NCBI GenBank assembly: GCA_964457585.1
Contig: CAYWFU010000007.1
Span: forward strand, 1-64,000
Length of the DNA: 64,000 nucleotides
Reading direction: 5' to 3'
Source: CAYWFU01 sp964457585
GTDB taxonomy: Bacteria; JACRDZ01
Numbering within the stretch: position 1 is the first letter of the stretch; every line of letters begins with the position of its first letter. The position numbers were made by a program, and so were the translations under genes. Positions 1 to 7,820 of the stretch are shown here, in pieces. The notes under the pieces were generated by a model. That model searched no databases and was not told the DNA's origin. It saw nothing but the letters and a program-made list of their open reading frames with translations.

Positions 1-54
1 CCCCCGACCCACAGATTCGAAGTCTGTTGCTCTATCCAGCTGAGCTACGGGCGC
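1..54 (-). tRNA. tRNA-Arg (anticodon TCG), 3' end cut by window edge
   Basis: Read on the minus strand the gene begins GCGCCCGTAGCTCAG at 54, with a normal D arm and an anticodon stem ACAGA/TCTGT around the loop CTTCGAA, giving anticodon TCG (Arg, CGA). The T arm and acceptor 3' strand lie beyond position 1. It is the last of three clustered minus-strand tRNA genes. Directly upstream of it (56-69) sits a 14-base match to a repeat found again near 30520. Confidence 0.9.
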
Positions 55-87
55 ACAATGGCATTGACATTAAAATTTGTTAAAAAA

Positions 88-165
88 TGGGGTGAGTGAA
101 GGGATTTGAACCCTCGGCCCTCAGGGCCACAACCTGATGCTCTAACCAACTGAGCTACACTCACC
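88..165 (-). tRNA. tRNA-His (anticodon GTG)
   Basis: On the minus strand the gene runs from G165 to the encoded CCA at 90-88. The acceptor stem is GTGAGTG/CACTCAC, with the extra G at -1 (165) opposite C73, the hallmark of tRNA-His. The anticodon loop TTGTGGC within the stem TCAGG/CCTGA gives anticodon GTG. The T loop GTTCAAATC is canonical. All arms are intact. Confidence 0.95.
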
Positions 166-184
166 ATAAAACTAATTCTAATTC

Positions 185-261
185 TGGCGCGCCTGAGAGG
201 AGTCGAACCTCCGGCCAACGGATTAGAAGTCCGTTGCTCTATCCAACTGAGCTACAGGCGC
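185..261 (-). tRNA. tRNA-Arg (anticodon TCT)
   Basis: On the minus strand the gene runs from G261 (acceptor GCGCCTG) through anticodon loop CTTCTAA (anticodon TCT, reading AGA) and T loop GTTCGACTC to discriminator G and an encoded CCA at 187-185. All arms fold. AGA is a heavily used Arg codon in this AT-rich genome, which fits this isoacceptor. Confidence 0.95.
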
Positions 262-372
262 ATATTTGTATATATCCAGAATCAAAATTTATGACCCCTC
301 TGGATATAAGGCAGAAAATTTTATATGTTTTAATCGTTCTTGTCAAGAGAAATAATTTTGGCAGATTTTAAG

Positions 373-399
373 TTGACAATATAATAAGATTACTATAAT
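373..399 (+). promoter_or_regulatory. Candidate sigma-70 promoter for the polysaccharide locus
   Basis: A perfect TTGACA (373-378) is followed by a perfect TATAAT (394-399), but the spacer is 15 bases, shorter than the usual 16-18. A looser -10 (TAATAT, 396-401) gives 17. It lies between the minus-strand tRNA genes and the first plus-strand gene and would give a leader of roughly 95 bases. No experimental evidence; AT-rich DNA makes chance -10 matches common. Confidence 0.4.
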
Positions 400-500
400 A
401 TAAATACTTCAATCTAATCTTGACTTTTAGTTTTATAATGTTTAAAATACCTATTCTAAAATTTAAATTAACCTAAAAAATGGCAGGAGAGCAAGCATAT

Positions 501-3500
501 ATGGTAATTACTAGAAAATATTTAAATTTATGTATGGCATTCTTATTTTTGTTTTTTTTTAAAACAATTTATGCTGAATTTAATAATACATCAGATACTA
601 CAAAAATAGATCCAGCAAAGATCGAGCAATTTCTTAGGAAGTCTGAAAATGCTGATGAAACAAAAGAGCAAAAAAATATTTTAAAGAAAACAAATGCAAC
701 TGAAGATACTACTGGAATTAAAGAATTTCCACTGCTAAAAGAAATTAAAGAAACGCCGCAATCTACTGAAAAAGAAAAAAAATATTCAGATATCCCGTCC
801 TTATCTGATATTTATTCCGGTCAAATTACACAGATTATAGATCAACAAGTAAAACCATTTGGATATGATGTATTCAGTATAGATCCGGCGAATTTTTCAG
901 CATTTACCAATATACCTGTTGGTCCTGATTATTTACTGGGGCCAGGTGATTCAATTATTATTGATGTATGGGGTGGCGCAACACAAAATTTAGCTTTGAC
1001 AGTTGACAGAGACGGAAAAATTGTAATTCCTTCGGTTGGTTCTCTATATGTTACAGGTATACCATTCAGTCAATTAAAAGATCTTATTAAAAATAAATTA
1101 TCAAAAGAATATCAAAATATAGATGTTGAAGTAACAGTAGGTAAGCTGAAAACATTTAAAATTTATATTGTTGGAGAAGTAAAACGCCCTGGCAGTTATG
1201 ATATCAGTTCTCTGGCAACTGTGTATAATGCTCTTTTTTTCGCAGGTGGACCTAATGAACGAGGTTCGCTCCGTAATATTGAAGTAATAAGAGATGAAAA
1301 AACTATTGCAACAATTGATTTATATGATTTCTTATTAACAGGAAATAGAACAAATGATATTCAGCTTAAAAATGGAGATACAATTTTTGTTCATTTAATA
1401 GGTAATACTGCAGGCATATCAGGAATGGTTAAACGTCCGGGTATTTATGAATTTCGTAAACAGCTTTCTTTAAAAGAATTTATCGAACTTGGAGGAGATA
1501 TTCTTCCTGCAGGTTATCTGAAAAATATTCAGGTACAGCGGATAATAAATAATGAGAATAAGATAATATTAAATTTGAATATTGAAGATGCAAATAACAG
1601 CTATTTAAAAGATTTTATTATACAGGATAATGATTTTGTTAAAATTTTTCCTATTCTGCCAATAGAAAGGAAAATAATTTATATTAAAGGACATCTATTT
1701 AGACCTGGTAAATATGAATTAAAACAAAATATGTCATTGCGAGATATTATAAGTTCATACGATATTTTACTTCCTGAACCTTCAGAAAATTATGCTCAAA
1801 TCATTCGTTTAAATGGAACTAATTATCATCCTTTAGTTATCCCTTTTAATTTAGGCAACTTATTAAAAGGCGATGAAAAAGAAAATATAATTTTACAACC
1901 ATATGATACTATAATAATTTTTTCAAAATGGGATTTTCATAAAGAACCGGAAGTATCAATAGAAGGAGAAGTAAGGAAGCCAGGTAAACACAGACTCTTT
2001 GCAGGAATGAAATTAAGTGATTTAATATTTCTAGGCGGAGGGATTAAAAGTGAAGCCTATTTGGAAGAAAATCAGCTTTTTAGAGTAGATGGTGAGCGAA
2101 AAGAAGAGTTAATACAATTTAATTTGAAAAAAATTTTATCAGGTGAAAATAAAGAAAATATTATCCTCAAGGATGAGGATCGGGTAGTAATTAGAAATAT
2201 CTGGGAACTTAGAGATAAGCCTTTTGTTACAATTGAAGGTGCAATAAGAAAACCCGGTAAATATCCTCTTATAAAAGATATGCGAGTCAATGATATTATT
2301 TCTCTTGCAGGTAATATAAAAAAAGATGCATTTCTTGAGGAATATCAAATAATTAGAGTTCGGAAAGACAGAGAAATAGAAATTCAAACATATAATTTAA
2401 ATAAAGCATTAGCTGGAGACCCTGATAATAATGTTGTTCTTTGCGATGAAGATAATGTCAATATTTCAAATTTATGGGATAAAAAAGAAATTAGAAATGT
2501 AACCATAGAAGGGGAAGTAATGAAACCCGGTAAGTATCGTTTAGGCGAAAAAATGACTTTACGTGATTTAATTTATCAGGCAGGATATTTAAAAGAAAGC
2601 GCTTATCTTAAAGAATCTGAAATTATACGTTATTCACCGCAGCAGGAAGGTGTTGTGGTTAAGAAAATTAATGTTGATTTAGAAAAAGTGCTTCAAAATA
2701 ATTCTGATGAAAATATAGTTTTATCTAATATGGATAAAATATTTATTAAGAGAATTCCAAACTGGGAAGATATTGGTGCATCTGTGAAAATTTTAGGGGA
2801 AGTGGCTCATGCTGGTACATATTCTATTAATAAGGATGAACCTCTAAGTAAAGTGATAGAAAGAGCAGGTGGTTTTATTGATACCGCATATCTTGAGGGT
2901 GCGGTATTAACCAGAGTTTCAGTAAAAGAAATACAAAAAGCAAGATTGCAGGAGATGATTTTAAAATTAGAGCAGGAAGTTTTACGCAATGCAACAGTAG
3001 AAGCAGCTTCAGCTACCAGTTCAGATGATGCAAAAGGACAGGCTATAATTATTCAATCACAAAAAGATTTATTGGAAAAGATTAAGAATGTAGAACCAAC
3101 AGGAAGAATAATTATCAGGCTGCAGCCAATTGAACAATTAAAAGGAACAAAAGATGATATTGCGTTAAAAAATGAGGATATCCTTTATATTCCTAAGAAA
3201 ACAGATGTGGTTCTTATAACTGGAGAAGTATATAATCCAACTGCAGTTATTTATGAGAAAGATTTTACAGTCAGACAATATTTGAGTAAAGTAGGCGGAC
3301 CAACAAAAAGCGCTGATAAAAGCAATATTTATGTTATCAAAGTTGATGGGACAGTATTATCAAGTGAGAATTCAGATGAAATCCGGAATTTAAGATGGTG
3401 GAATCCATTCTCATGGTTTAGAAATACTCTTTTAAGTATGGAATTAACTCCTGGAGATACTATTCTTGTCCCGGAGAAAATCAAATATCCTCATTTAATG

Positions 3501-3575
3501 AGAGATATAAAAGATGTAACAACAATACTTTATAATATAGCTGTAACAGCAAAGGTCTGGGAAACGATAAAGTAG
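501..3575 (+). CDS. Polysaccharide export protein with Poly_export domain and about eight SLBB repeats (Wza-like)
   Basis: Predicted outer-membrane/periplasmic export channel for surface polysaccharide. Start chosen at 501 because AGGAGA (485-490) lies 10 bases before it and the protein then opens with a clean signal peptide (hydrophobic stretch about residues 10-22, ending TIYA). An in-frame ATG at 480 would add seven residues and lacks a good ribosome site. The Poly_export domain begins near residue 144 (YLLGPGDSIIIDVWGG). After it come about eight SLBB units recognisable by recurring GEV(K/R)xPGxY and 'GG' turns and by closing 'DxDxVxI' strands. At 1024 residues it is more than twice the length of E. 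coli Wza. The C-terminal stretch lacks an obvious beta-barrel or the Wza amphipathic helix. First gene of the 59-kb plus-strand run. Confidence 0.9.
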   Translation: MVITRKYLNLCMAFLFLFFFKTIYAEFNNTSDTTKIDPAKIEQFLRKSENADETKEQKNILKKTNATEDTTGIKEFPLLKEIKETPQSTEKEKKYSDIPSLSDIYSGQITQIIDQQVKPFGYDVFSIDPANFSAFTNIPVGPDYLLGPGDSIIIDVWGGATQNLALTVDRDGKIVIPSVGSLYVTGIPFSQLKDLIKNKLSKEYQNIDVEVTVGKLKTFKIYIVGEVKRPGSYDISSLATVYNALFFAGGPNERGSLRNIEVIRDEKTIATIDLYDFLLTGNRTNDIQLKNGDTIFVHLIGNTAGISGMVKRPGIYEFRKQLSLKEFIELGGDILPAGYLKNIQVQRIINNENKIILNLNIEDANNSYLKDFIIQDNDFVKIFPILPIERKIIYIKGHLFRPGKYELKQNMSLRDIISSYDILLPEPSENYAQIIRLNGTNYHPLVIPFNLGNLLKGDEKENIILQPYDTIIIFSKWDFHKEPEVSIEGEVRKPGKHRLFAGMKLSDLIFLGGGIKSEAYLEENQLFRVDGERKEELIQFNLKKILSGENKENIILKDEDRVVIRNIWELRDKPFVTIEGAIRKPGKYPLIKDMRVNDIISLAGNIKKDAFLEEYQIIRVRKDREIEIQTYNLNKALAGDPDNNVVLCDEDNVNISNLWDKKEIRNVTIEGEVMKPGKYRLGEKMTLRDLIYQAGYLKESAYLKESEIIRYSPQQEGVVVKKINVDLEKVLQNNSDENIVLSNMDKIFIKRIPNWEDIGASVKILGEVAHAGTYSINKDEPLSKVIERAGGFIDTAYLEGAVLTRVSVKEIQKARLQEMILKLEQEVLRNATVEAASATSSDDAKGQAIIIQSQKDLLEKIKNVEPTGRIIIRLQPIEQLKGTKDDIALKNEDILYIPKKTDVVLITGEVYNPTAVIYEKDFTVRQYLSKVGGPTKSADKSNIYVIKVDGTVLSSENSDEIRNLRWWNPFSWFRNTLLSMELTPGDTILVPEKIKYPHLMRDIKDVTTILYNIAVTAKVWETIK

Positions 3576-3657
3576 AATTAAATCAAATGTGTACAAAACT
3601 CAGTTATTACTTCGAAAACGTTAATTTTTATTTTACGAATCAAGGATCAAATAACAA

Positions 3658-4155
3658 ATGGAAAAACAATGGTTTGTTATTCAAACAAAACCTAAAAATG
3701 AAGATTGGGTTACATCTTCATTAAAACAAGCTGGTTTTGAAGTTTTAAATCCAAAAATAGAAAAGTATATACATCGAAATAAGAAAAAAATTTTATCATA
3801 CGAGAACTTATTCCCTAATTACATTTTTGTCCTTTTTGATTTAGTTGAAGATCACAGGTTAATAAAGTGGACACATGGAGTAAATAAAATAGTAGGTAAT
3901 GGAGATAGTCCTGTCCCAATTAATGAAGAAATTATTAAATTGATTAAAAATAGAACTAGTTCTAAAGGATTGATTAAATCAGTAGATCAATTTAGTATAG
4001 GTGATAGGATAAGAATTAAAACAGGACCTTTTAAAGATTTAATAGGAATTTTAGAACATCCTATTTCAAGTAAAGGACGAATAAAAGTTCTATTAGATAT
4101 CATAAATTATCAGTGTAAAGTTGAAGTACATCAAAGTGAAGCAGAGAAGTATTAA
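3658..4155 (+). CDS. RfaH/NusG-family specialised transcription antiterminator
   Basis: 165 residues, the size of RfaH (about 162). The N-terminal NGN domain (about 1-100) begins WFVIQTKPKNEDW and contains LFPNYIFVLFD, matching the LFPNYLFVEFD core of RfaH. A C-terminal KOW-like part follows (about 110-165; VDQFSIGDRIRIKTGPFKDLIG). Specialised NusG paralogues of this kind (RfaH, LoaP, UpxY) bind paused RNA polymerase and suppress termination in long polysaccharide operons. Here it is encoded just before a perfect ops element (4287-4298) and 55 kb of same-strand glycan genes, which strongly supports an RfaH-like role. AAGGA lies about 12 bases before the ATG. Housekeeping NusG is not expected in this context. 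Confidence 0.9.
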   Translation: MEKQWFVIQTKPKNEDWVTSSLKQAGFEVLNPKIEKYIHRNKKKILSYENLFPNYIFVLFDLVEDHRLIKWTHGVNKIVGNGDSPVPINEEIIKLIKNRTSSKGLIKSVDQFSIGDRIRIKTGPFKDLIGILEHPISSKGRIKVLLDIINYQCKVEVHQSEAEKY

Positions 4156-4174
4156 TCAGGCACAAAGGCACATG

Positions 4175-4218
4175 TGCAAGCCTTCAGGCTTGCATATAAA
4201 GCAAGGCTAAAGCCTTGC
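4175..4218. repeat. Two adjacent short palindromic (REP-like) hairpins
   Basis: TGCAAGCCTTCAGGCTTGCA (4175-4194) and GCAAGGCTAAAGCCTTGC (4201-4218) are near-perfect palindromes, each with 8-10 base-pair arms, separated by ATATAA. The two share the GCAAG/CTTGC core. They occupy the gap after the RfaH-like gene. Neither is followed by a T-run, so they look like REP-type repeats rather than intrinsic terminators, although as RNA hairpins they could protect or end the upstream transcript. Confidence 0.7.
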
Positions 4219-4286
4219 GCCCTACAAAGACAAACAAAAAATTTGCCAAACTCAACTTAAGTTATTAAGTGCAATTGGCTATTAAT

Positions 4287-4298
4287 GGCGGTAGCTTG
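4287..4298 (+). promoter_or_regulatory. ops element (RfaH/NusG-paralogue recruitment site)
   Basis: GGCGGTAGCTTG is a full match to the enterobacterial ops consensus GGCGGTAGNNTG, in the orientation of transcription. It sits 132 bases after the stop of an RfaH-like gene and 22 bases before the start of the wzi-family gene. In E. coli, ops causes RNA polymerase to pause and its non-template strand recruits RfaH. With about 30% G+C, my hand estimate is about 0.01 chance matches to the ten fixed bases in the whole window on both strands. Functional recognition by this protein is inferred. Confidence 0.75.
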
Positions 4299-4320
4299 TC
4301 TAATTTCAGGATATATGTAA

Positions 4321-5955
4321 TTGAATTATATTTTTGTTAAAAATTTTAAATTCAGAAAAAAAGCGTCTATTAAATATTGGCTGCTAATATTTTTAATACA
4401 ATTATTTTTTTCAAATTGCATTTATTCAAATCAAAAATTTATAGATAATAAATATAAAGGTGCAGGAATAAATATACCGCTAAATGACTGGAAATATGAT
4501 GCCATTGATAGGTTGATACTTGCATTTGAGATAAATATTGTTACATGTACAAAACCATATTCTCTAATTGAGATGGCATTAATAGTAGTTGAGATAGAAA
4601 AAAAGATCTCTTCAGGATATACTTTAACCGGTTATTATAAACGATTATTGATTGATTTAGAAACAGATCTTAAAGAAGAATTGAATATTCTTAAGCAGGA
4701 CATAAATGAATTAAATAAAATATATTTGAATAATTTGGCTTTAACTTCAATATATAATTCATCTGATAAAAATTATTCTGAAAATAATTTTGGCGATAAA
4801 TACGGGAAAAATCTTAATTTAAGACTGGATATTTCAGGTTTTGCTGTTTATAAGCGAATAGCTTTGGATATCTGGTTAAAAACCATATATAATAATCAAG
4901 ATAATAATGGTTTTAGAGAAGAAATATGGCAGGGATATTCAAAAATATTTTTCGGGAAAAATATAGAACTTGAATATGGCCGTGATTCTTTATGGTGGGG
5001 ACCGGGTTATCATGGAGCTTTGCTTTTAAGTAATAATATAAAACCATGGGAGCAATTAAAAATAAATAACAGATTACCTGTTGACTTAAAAATTTTAGGA
5101 CCCTCTAAATTCACATTTTTTATTGGTAAAATAAGCAAACAAGAAATTAAATATACTGATCAGAATAAAAGTATAGACAAAATTGTTTCCCCAAATATTA
5201 CTGGGTTAAGAACAAATTTCAGTCCAGCATTATGGTGCGAAATCGGATTTTCTATGTCAACAATTTTTATCGAAAGAAAAGATGGCTTATCTCCACAGAA
5301 TGCCATTACCTTAATTTTTCCTTTTTCTAAACCAGACGATGAACCTGTTACTGTTAAGGAAACATACAAAGGTCCTATAACTGACAGAATAGCGAGTCTT
5401 GATATATCATTCAAAATACCTAATAAATTTATTTCACCTATTGGTTTATCAGGAATGAAACTTTACTGGGAATATGGAGCTGAAGATTTTGAAAATATTG
5501 ATAAACTTTATAGATTTCCCTGGTTTGGAGCTGCCAGTGATATAATTGGAATGTATGTTGATTCTGGAACAACAGATTTTAGAATTGAATATACAACTAT
5601 GAAATCTACTGATCGAGTGTATTGGTACAGCCATAGCCAATTTAAGGATGGGTACAGACATTATGGGCAAATAATAGGACATCATCTTGGAGGATGGGGA
5701 GATGATATTTTTTTCAGGATTACTCATCCTATAAAAAATAATTTGAAATTTATTTTTGATTTTGATCAGGAAAAACTTGCTCGTGAAATAAATGGTGAAT
5801 TTAATTTAAAAACGCACTATAATATAGGATTGAATTATAAATTATCAGATGAAACAGAGTTAATTTTTAATAATAGATTTGAAATATTAAAACCATTTGA
5901 TTCTGATTCATCAAATGAAACTATTTCTCAATTGGGAGTAAAATATAGTTTTTAA
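4321..5955 (+). CDS. wzi: Wzi-family capsule assembly protein
   Basis: 544 residues with a hydrophobic N-terminal segment (about 20-38) serving as a signal peptide, followed by a protein of alternating beta-strand character ending in an aromatic residue (KYSF), as outer-membrane barrels do. Motifs typical of the Wzi family include YGRDSLWWGPGYHGALLLSN (about 219-238) and the later YWYSHSQFKDGYRHYGQIIG region. Wzi in E. coli anchors group 1 capsule to the outer membrane. Start is TTG at 4321, with an AGG 10 bases upstream; the preceding ATG (4315) is immediately followed by a stop. First gene downstream of the ops element. The name rests on motifs, not on a database search. Confidence 0.85.
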   Translation: MNYIFVKNFKFRKKASIKYWLLIFLIQLFFSNCIYSNQKFIDNKYKGAGINIPLNDWKYDAIDRLILAFEINIVTCTKPYSLIEMALIVVEIEKKISSGYTLTGYYKRLLIDLETDLKEELNILKQDINELNKIYLNNLALTSIYNSSDKNYSENNFGDKYGKNLNLRLDISGFAVYKRIALDIWLKTIYNNQDNNGFREEIWQGYSKIFFGKNIELEYGRDSLWWGPGYHGALLLSNNIKPWEQLKINNRLPVDLKILGPSKFTFFIGKISKQEIKYTDQNKSIDKIVSPNITGLRTNFSPALWCEIGFSMSTIFIERKDGLSPQNAITLIFPFSKPDDEPVTVKETYKGPITDRIASLDISFKIPNKFISPIGLSGMKLYWEYGAEDFENIDKLYRFPWFGAASDIIGMYVDSGTTDFRIEYTTMKSTDRVYWYSHSQFKDGYRHYGQIIGHHLGGWGDDIFFRITHPIKNNLKFIFDFDQEKLAREINGEFNLKTHYNIGLNYKLSDETELIFNNRFEILKPFDSDSSNETISQLGVKYSF

Positions 5956-5964
5956 ACTCCCCTG

Positions 5965-5987
5965 CCCCTCTTTGAAAAAAAGAGGGG
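5965..5987. repeat. Hairpin in the wzi-cupin gap
   Basis: CCCCTCTTT and AAAGAGGGG form a perfect 9-base-pair stem with a 5-base loop, ten bases after the wzi stop. It is followed by AATAAAGAGG, not a T-run, so it is a poor intrinsic terminator. It may be a small dispersed repeat or an RNA-stability hairpin. The operon probably continues through it. Confidence 0.5.
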
Positions 5988-6051
5988 AATAAAGAGGTAT
6001 TATGTAGACTTAATTCTGTGGTGCTGTACTAAGAAAAATAAGAGAGAAATT

Positions 6052-6447
6052 ATGAAAACAAAAAAGAGTGTTAATGCAACTAAACAAAAAAAAAATGAAC
6101 ATGAAATTGGATGCAGACCATGGGGGAAATATATTGTTCTCGATGAAGGGGAAAAATATAAAATAAAAAAAATAGTTGTAAATCCTGATGGGAAATTAAG
6201 CTTGCAAAAACATATCCATCGGTCTGAACATTGGATTGTAGTAAAAGGTAAAGCAAAAGTGACAATTGGGGATAAAAAAATAGTCATTAATGAAAATGAA
6301 TCGGTTTTTGTTCCTAAAACAACCTATCACAGACTTGAAAATGAAGAAAAAATACCATTAGAAATTATTGAAGTTCAGAATGGAGAATATCTTGGAGAAG
6401 ATGATATTATTAGGGTAGAAGATATTTATGGAAGGAATAAGGTATAG
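6052..6447 (+). CDS. Stand-alone cupin, mannose-6-phosphate isomerase type II domain
   Basis: 131 residues matching the C-terminal cupin of ManC/AlgA-type bifunctional enzymes. It opens with CRPWGKYIVLDEG, then LSLQKHIHRSEHWIVVKGKA, carrying the metal-ligand histidines H-x-H-R-x-E-H, and later VPKTTYHRLEN. The family interconverts mannose-6-phosphate and fructose-6-phosphate, feeding GDP-mannose-type precursors. No GDP-mannose pyrophosphorylase domain is attached, whereas most homologues are fused to one. The N-terminus is lysine-rich and weakly conserved. It lies 96 bases after wzi and 59 before the Wzz-like gene, so is probably in the same transcript. It could alternatively be a regulatory or substrate-binding cupin. 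Confidence 0.8.
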   Translation: MKTKKSVNATKQKKNEHEIGCRPWGKYIVLDEGEKYKIKKIVVNPDGKLSLQKHIHRSEHWIVVKGKAKVTIGDKKIVINENESVFVPKTTYHRLENEEKIPLEIIEVQNGEYLGEDDIIRVEDIYGRNKV

Positions 6448-6506
6448 GAATAGTTGTCCTAATTTAATTATTAAACAATCCGATGATTTAAATTGAAAGG
6501 TATAGC

Positions 6507-7766
6507 ATGATACAGCCTGATGAGCATTTAGGGAAAAAAGGAAATGAGATAAATTTAATAGAGCTTCTGGTAATTATTATAAAATACCGCTGGATGATTA
6601 TAGGTTTTACTTTATTAGCAAGTATTTTAACAGTTATTTATAGTTTAAAACTACCAAATATTTATAAGGCTACTGCAAAAATTTTTCCGCCAGCAAAAGA
6701 AAGTTCATCATTAAATGCACTTGCTTCACAACTACCAGGGGGGATGGCTTCTATTGCAAGCGGTGCTTTAGGTATAAAAGATCCATCAGAATTATATATT
6801 GGTATGTTAAGAAGTCATGCTATAAATGATAAAATTATAGAAAAATTTGATCTTATGAAAGTATATGAAGCCACACACATTAATGAGGTTAGAGGAATAG
6901 TGGAAGGTAATTCATCTTTTGAAGCAGATAAAAAGAGTGGGATAATAAGTATTAGCGTTGAAGACGAATCTCCTGAAAGAGCGGCAGGTATTGCAAATGA
7001 ATATGTGAATTTGCTTAGAGGATTAAATAATAAAATAAATTTAACTTCTGCACAAAAAGAGCGGATATTTTTAGAGCAGAGATTAAAAATAGCTAAAGAT
7101 GAATTAGTAACAGCTCAGGAAAATTTTAAAAAATTTCAACAAGAGAATAAAGCCATAGATATTTATGTTCAGGGAAAATCTGTTATGGAAGCAGGAGCTA
7201 GCCTTCAAGGATTAATTATTGAGTCAGAAGTAGAATTAAAATCATTGCAAACTTTATTAAGTCCTGACAGCGCTCGAATTAGGGCGCTAAAGGAAAAAAT
7301 AAAAGAGTTAAAAAAACAATTAAAAGGGATAGAGGGAAATAATAATATTTTATTATCTGATTCAGATAATATTTCAAGTAAGTTTTATACTCCAATTAGT
7401 GATATCCCAGCAATTAGTGTTAAATATGCAGATTTATTTCGTGAAGTAAAAATACAGGAAACATTGTTCGAAATTTTAATAAAACAATATGAATTAGCTA
7501 AAATTAATGAAGCAAGAGAATCTTCAAATATTCAAGTTCTAGATTTAGCAGAAGTTCCAGGGAAAAATGAAATAATAAGACCAAAAAGAAGGCGGATGAT
7601 AATGATAGTTAGTTTTTCAGCTTTCTTTTTAAGCATATTTTTAGCTTTTTTTATAGAATGGATAAAAAAAATAAATCAAAATGATCCTGATGGATATCAA
7701 AAATTAAATATGATAAAAAATAGTATTACTACGGATTTTAAAAAAATATTATTTTGGAAGAATTAA
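6507..7766 (+). CDS. Wzz-family polysaccharide chain-length determinant
   Basis: 419 residues with the classic polysaccharide co-polymerase layout: N-terminal transmembrane helix (about 29-49, WMIIGFTLLASILTVIYSL), a long periplasmic region with coiled-coil character (about 175-280), the motif RPKRRRMIMI and a second transmembrane helix (about 370-390). A short cytoplasmic tail of about 30 residues follows. There is no Walker motif or tyrosine-rich tail, so it is a Wzz-type rather than a full Wzc-type kinase. Such proteins set the chain length made by Wzy, and a Wzy candidate is at 25920-27173. ATG is preceded by GAAAGG. Confidence 0.88.
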   Translation: MIQPDEHLGKKGNEINLIELLVIIIKYRWMIIGFTLLASILTVIYSLKLPNIYKATAKIFPPAKESSSLNALASQLPGGMASIASGALGIKDPSELYIGMLRSHAINDKIIEKFDLMKVYEATHINEVRGIVEGNSSFEADKKSGIISISVEDESPERAAGIANEYVNLLRGLNNKINLTSAQKERIFLEQRLKIAKDELVTAQENFKKFQQENKAIDIYVQGKSVMEAGASLQGLIIESEVELKSLQTLLSPDSARIRALKEKIKELKKQLKGIEGNNNILLSDSDNISSKFYTPISDIPAISVKYADLFREVKIQETLFEILIKQYELAKINEARESSNIQVLDLAEVPGKNEIIRPKRRRMIMIVSFSAFFLSIFLAFFIEWIKKINQNDPDGYQKLNMIKNSITTDFKKILFWKN

Positions 7767-7820
7767 AAAATTTAGTGTTAAGATTTCGATCATTAAAAAA
7801 AAACAAATAGAGGAGTGAAT

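Noticed and set aside
1..261. Integrated element using the tRNA genes as attachment site
   Set aside because: No integrase gene and no direct repeat of a tRNA 3' end were found in the window.
480..500. ATG at 480 as start of the SLBB exporter
   Set aside because: It would place AGGAGA inside the gene; ATG 501 has that ribosome site 10 bases upstream and gives a clean signal peptide.
5965..5987. Intrinsic terminator after wzi
   Set aside because: Good stem but no T-run follows; the operon probably continues.
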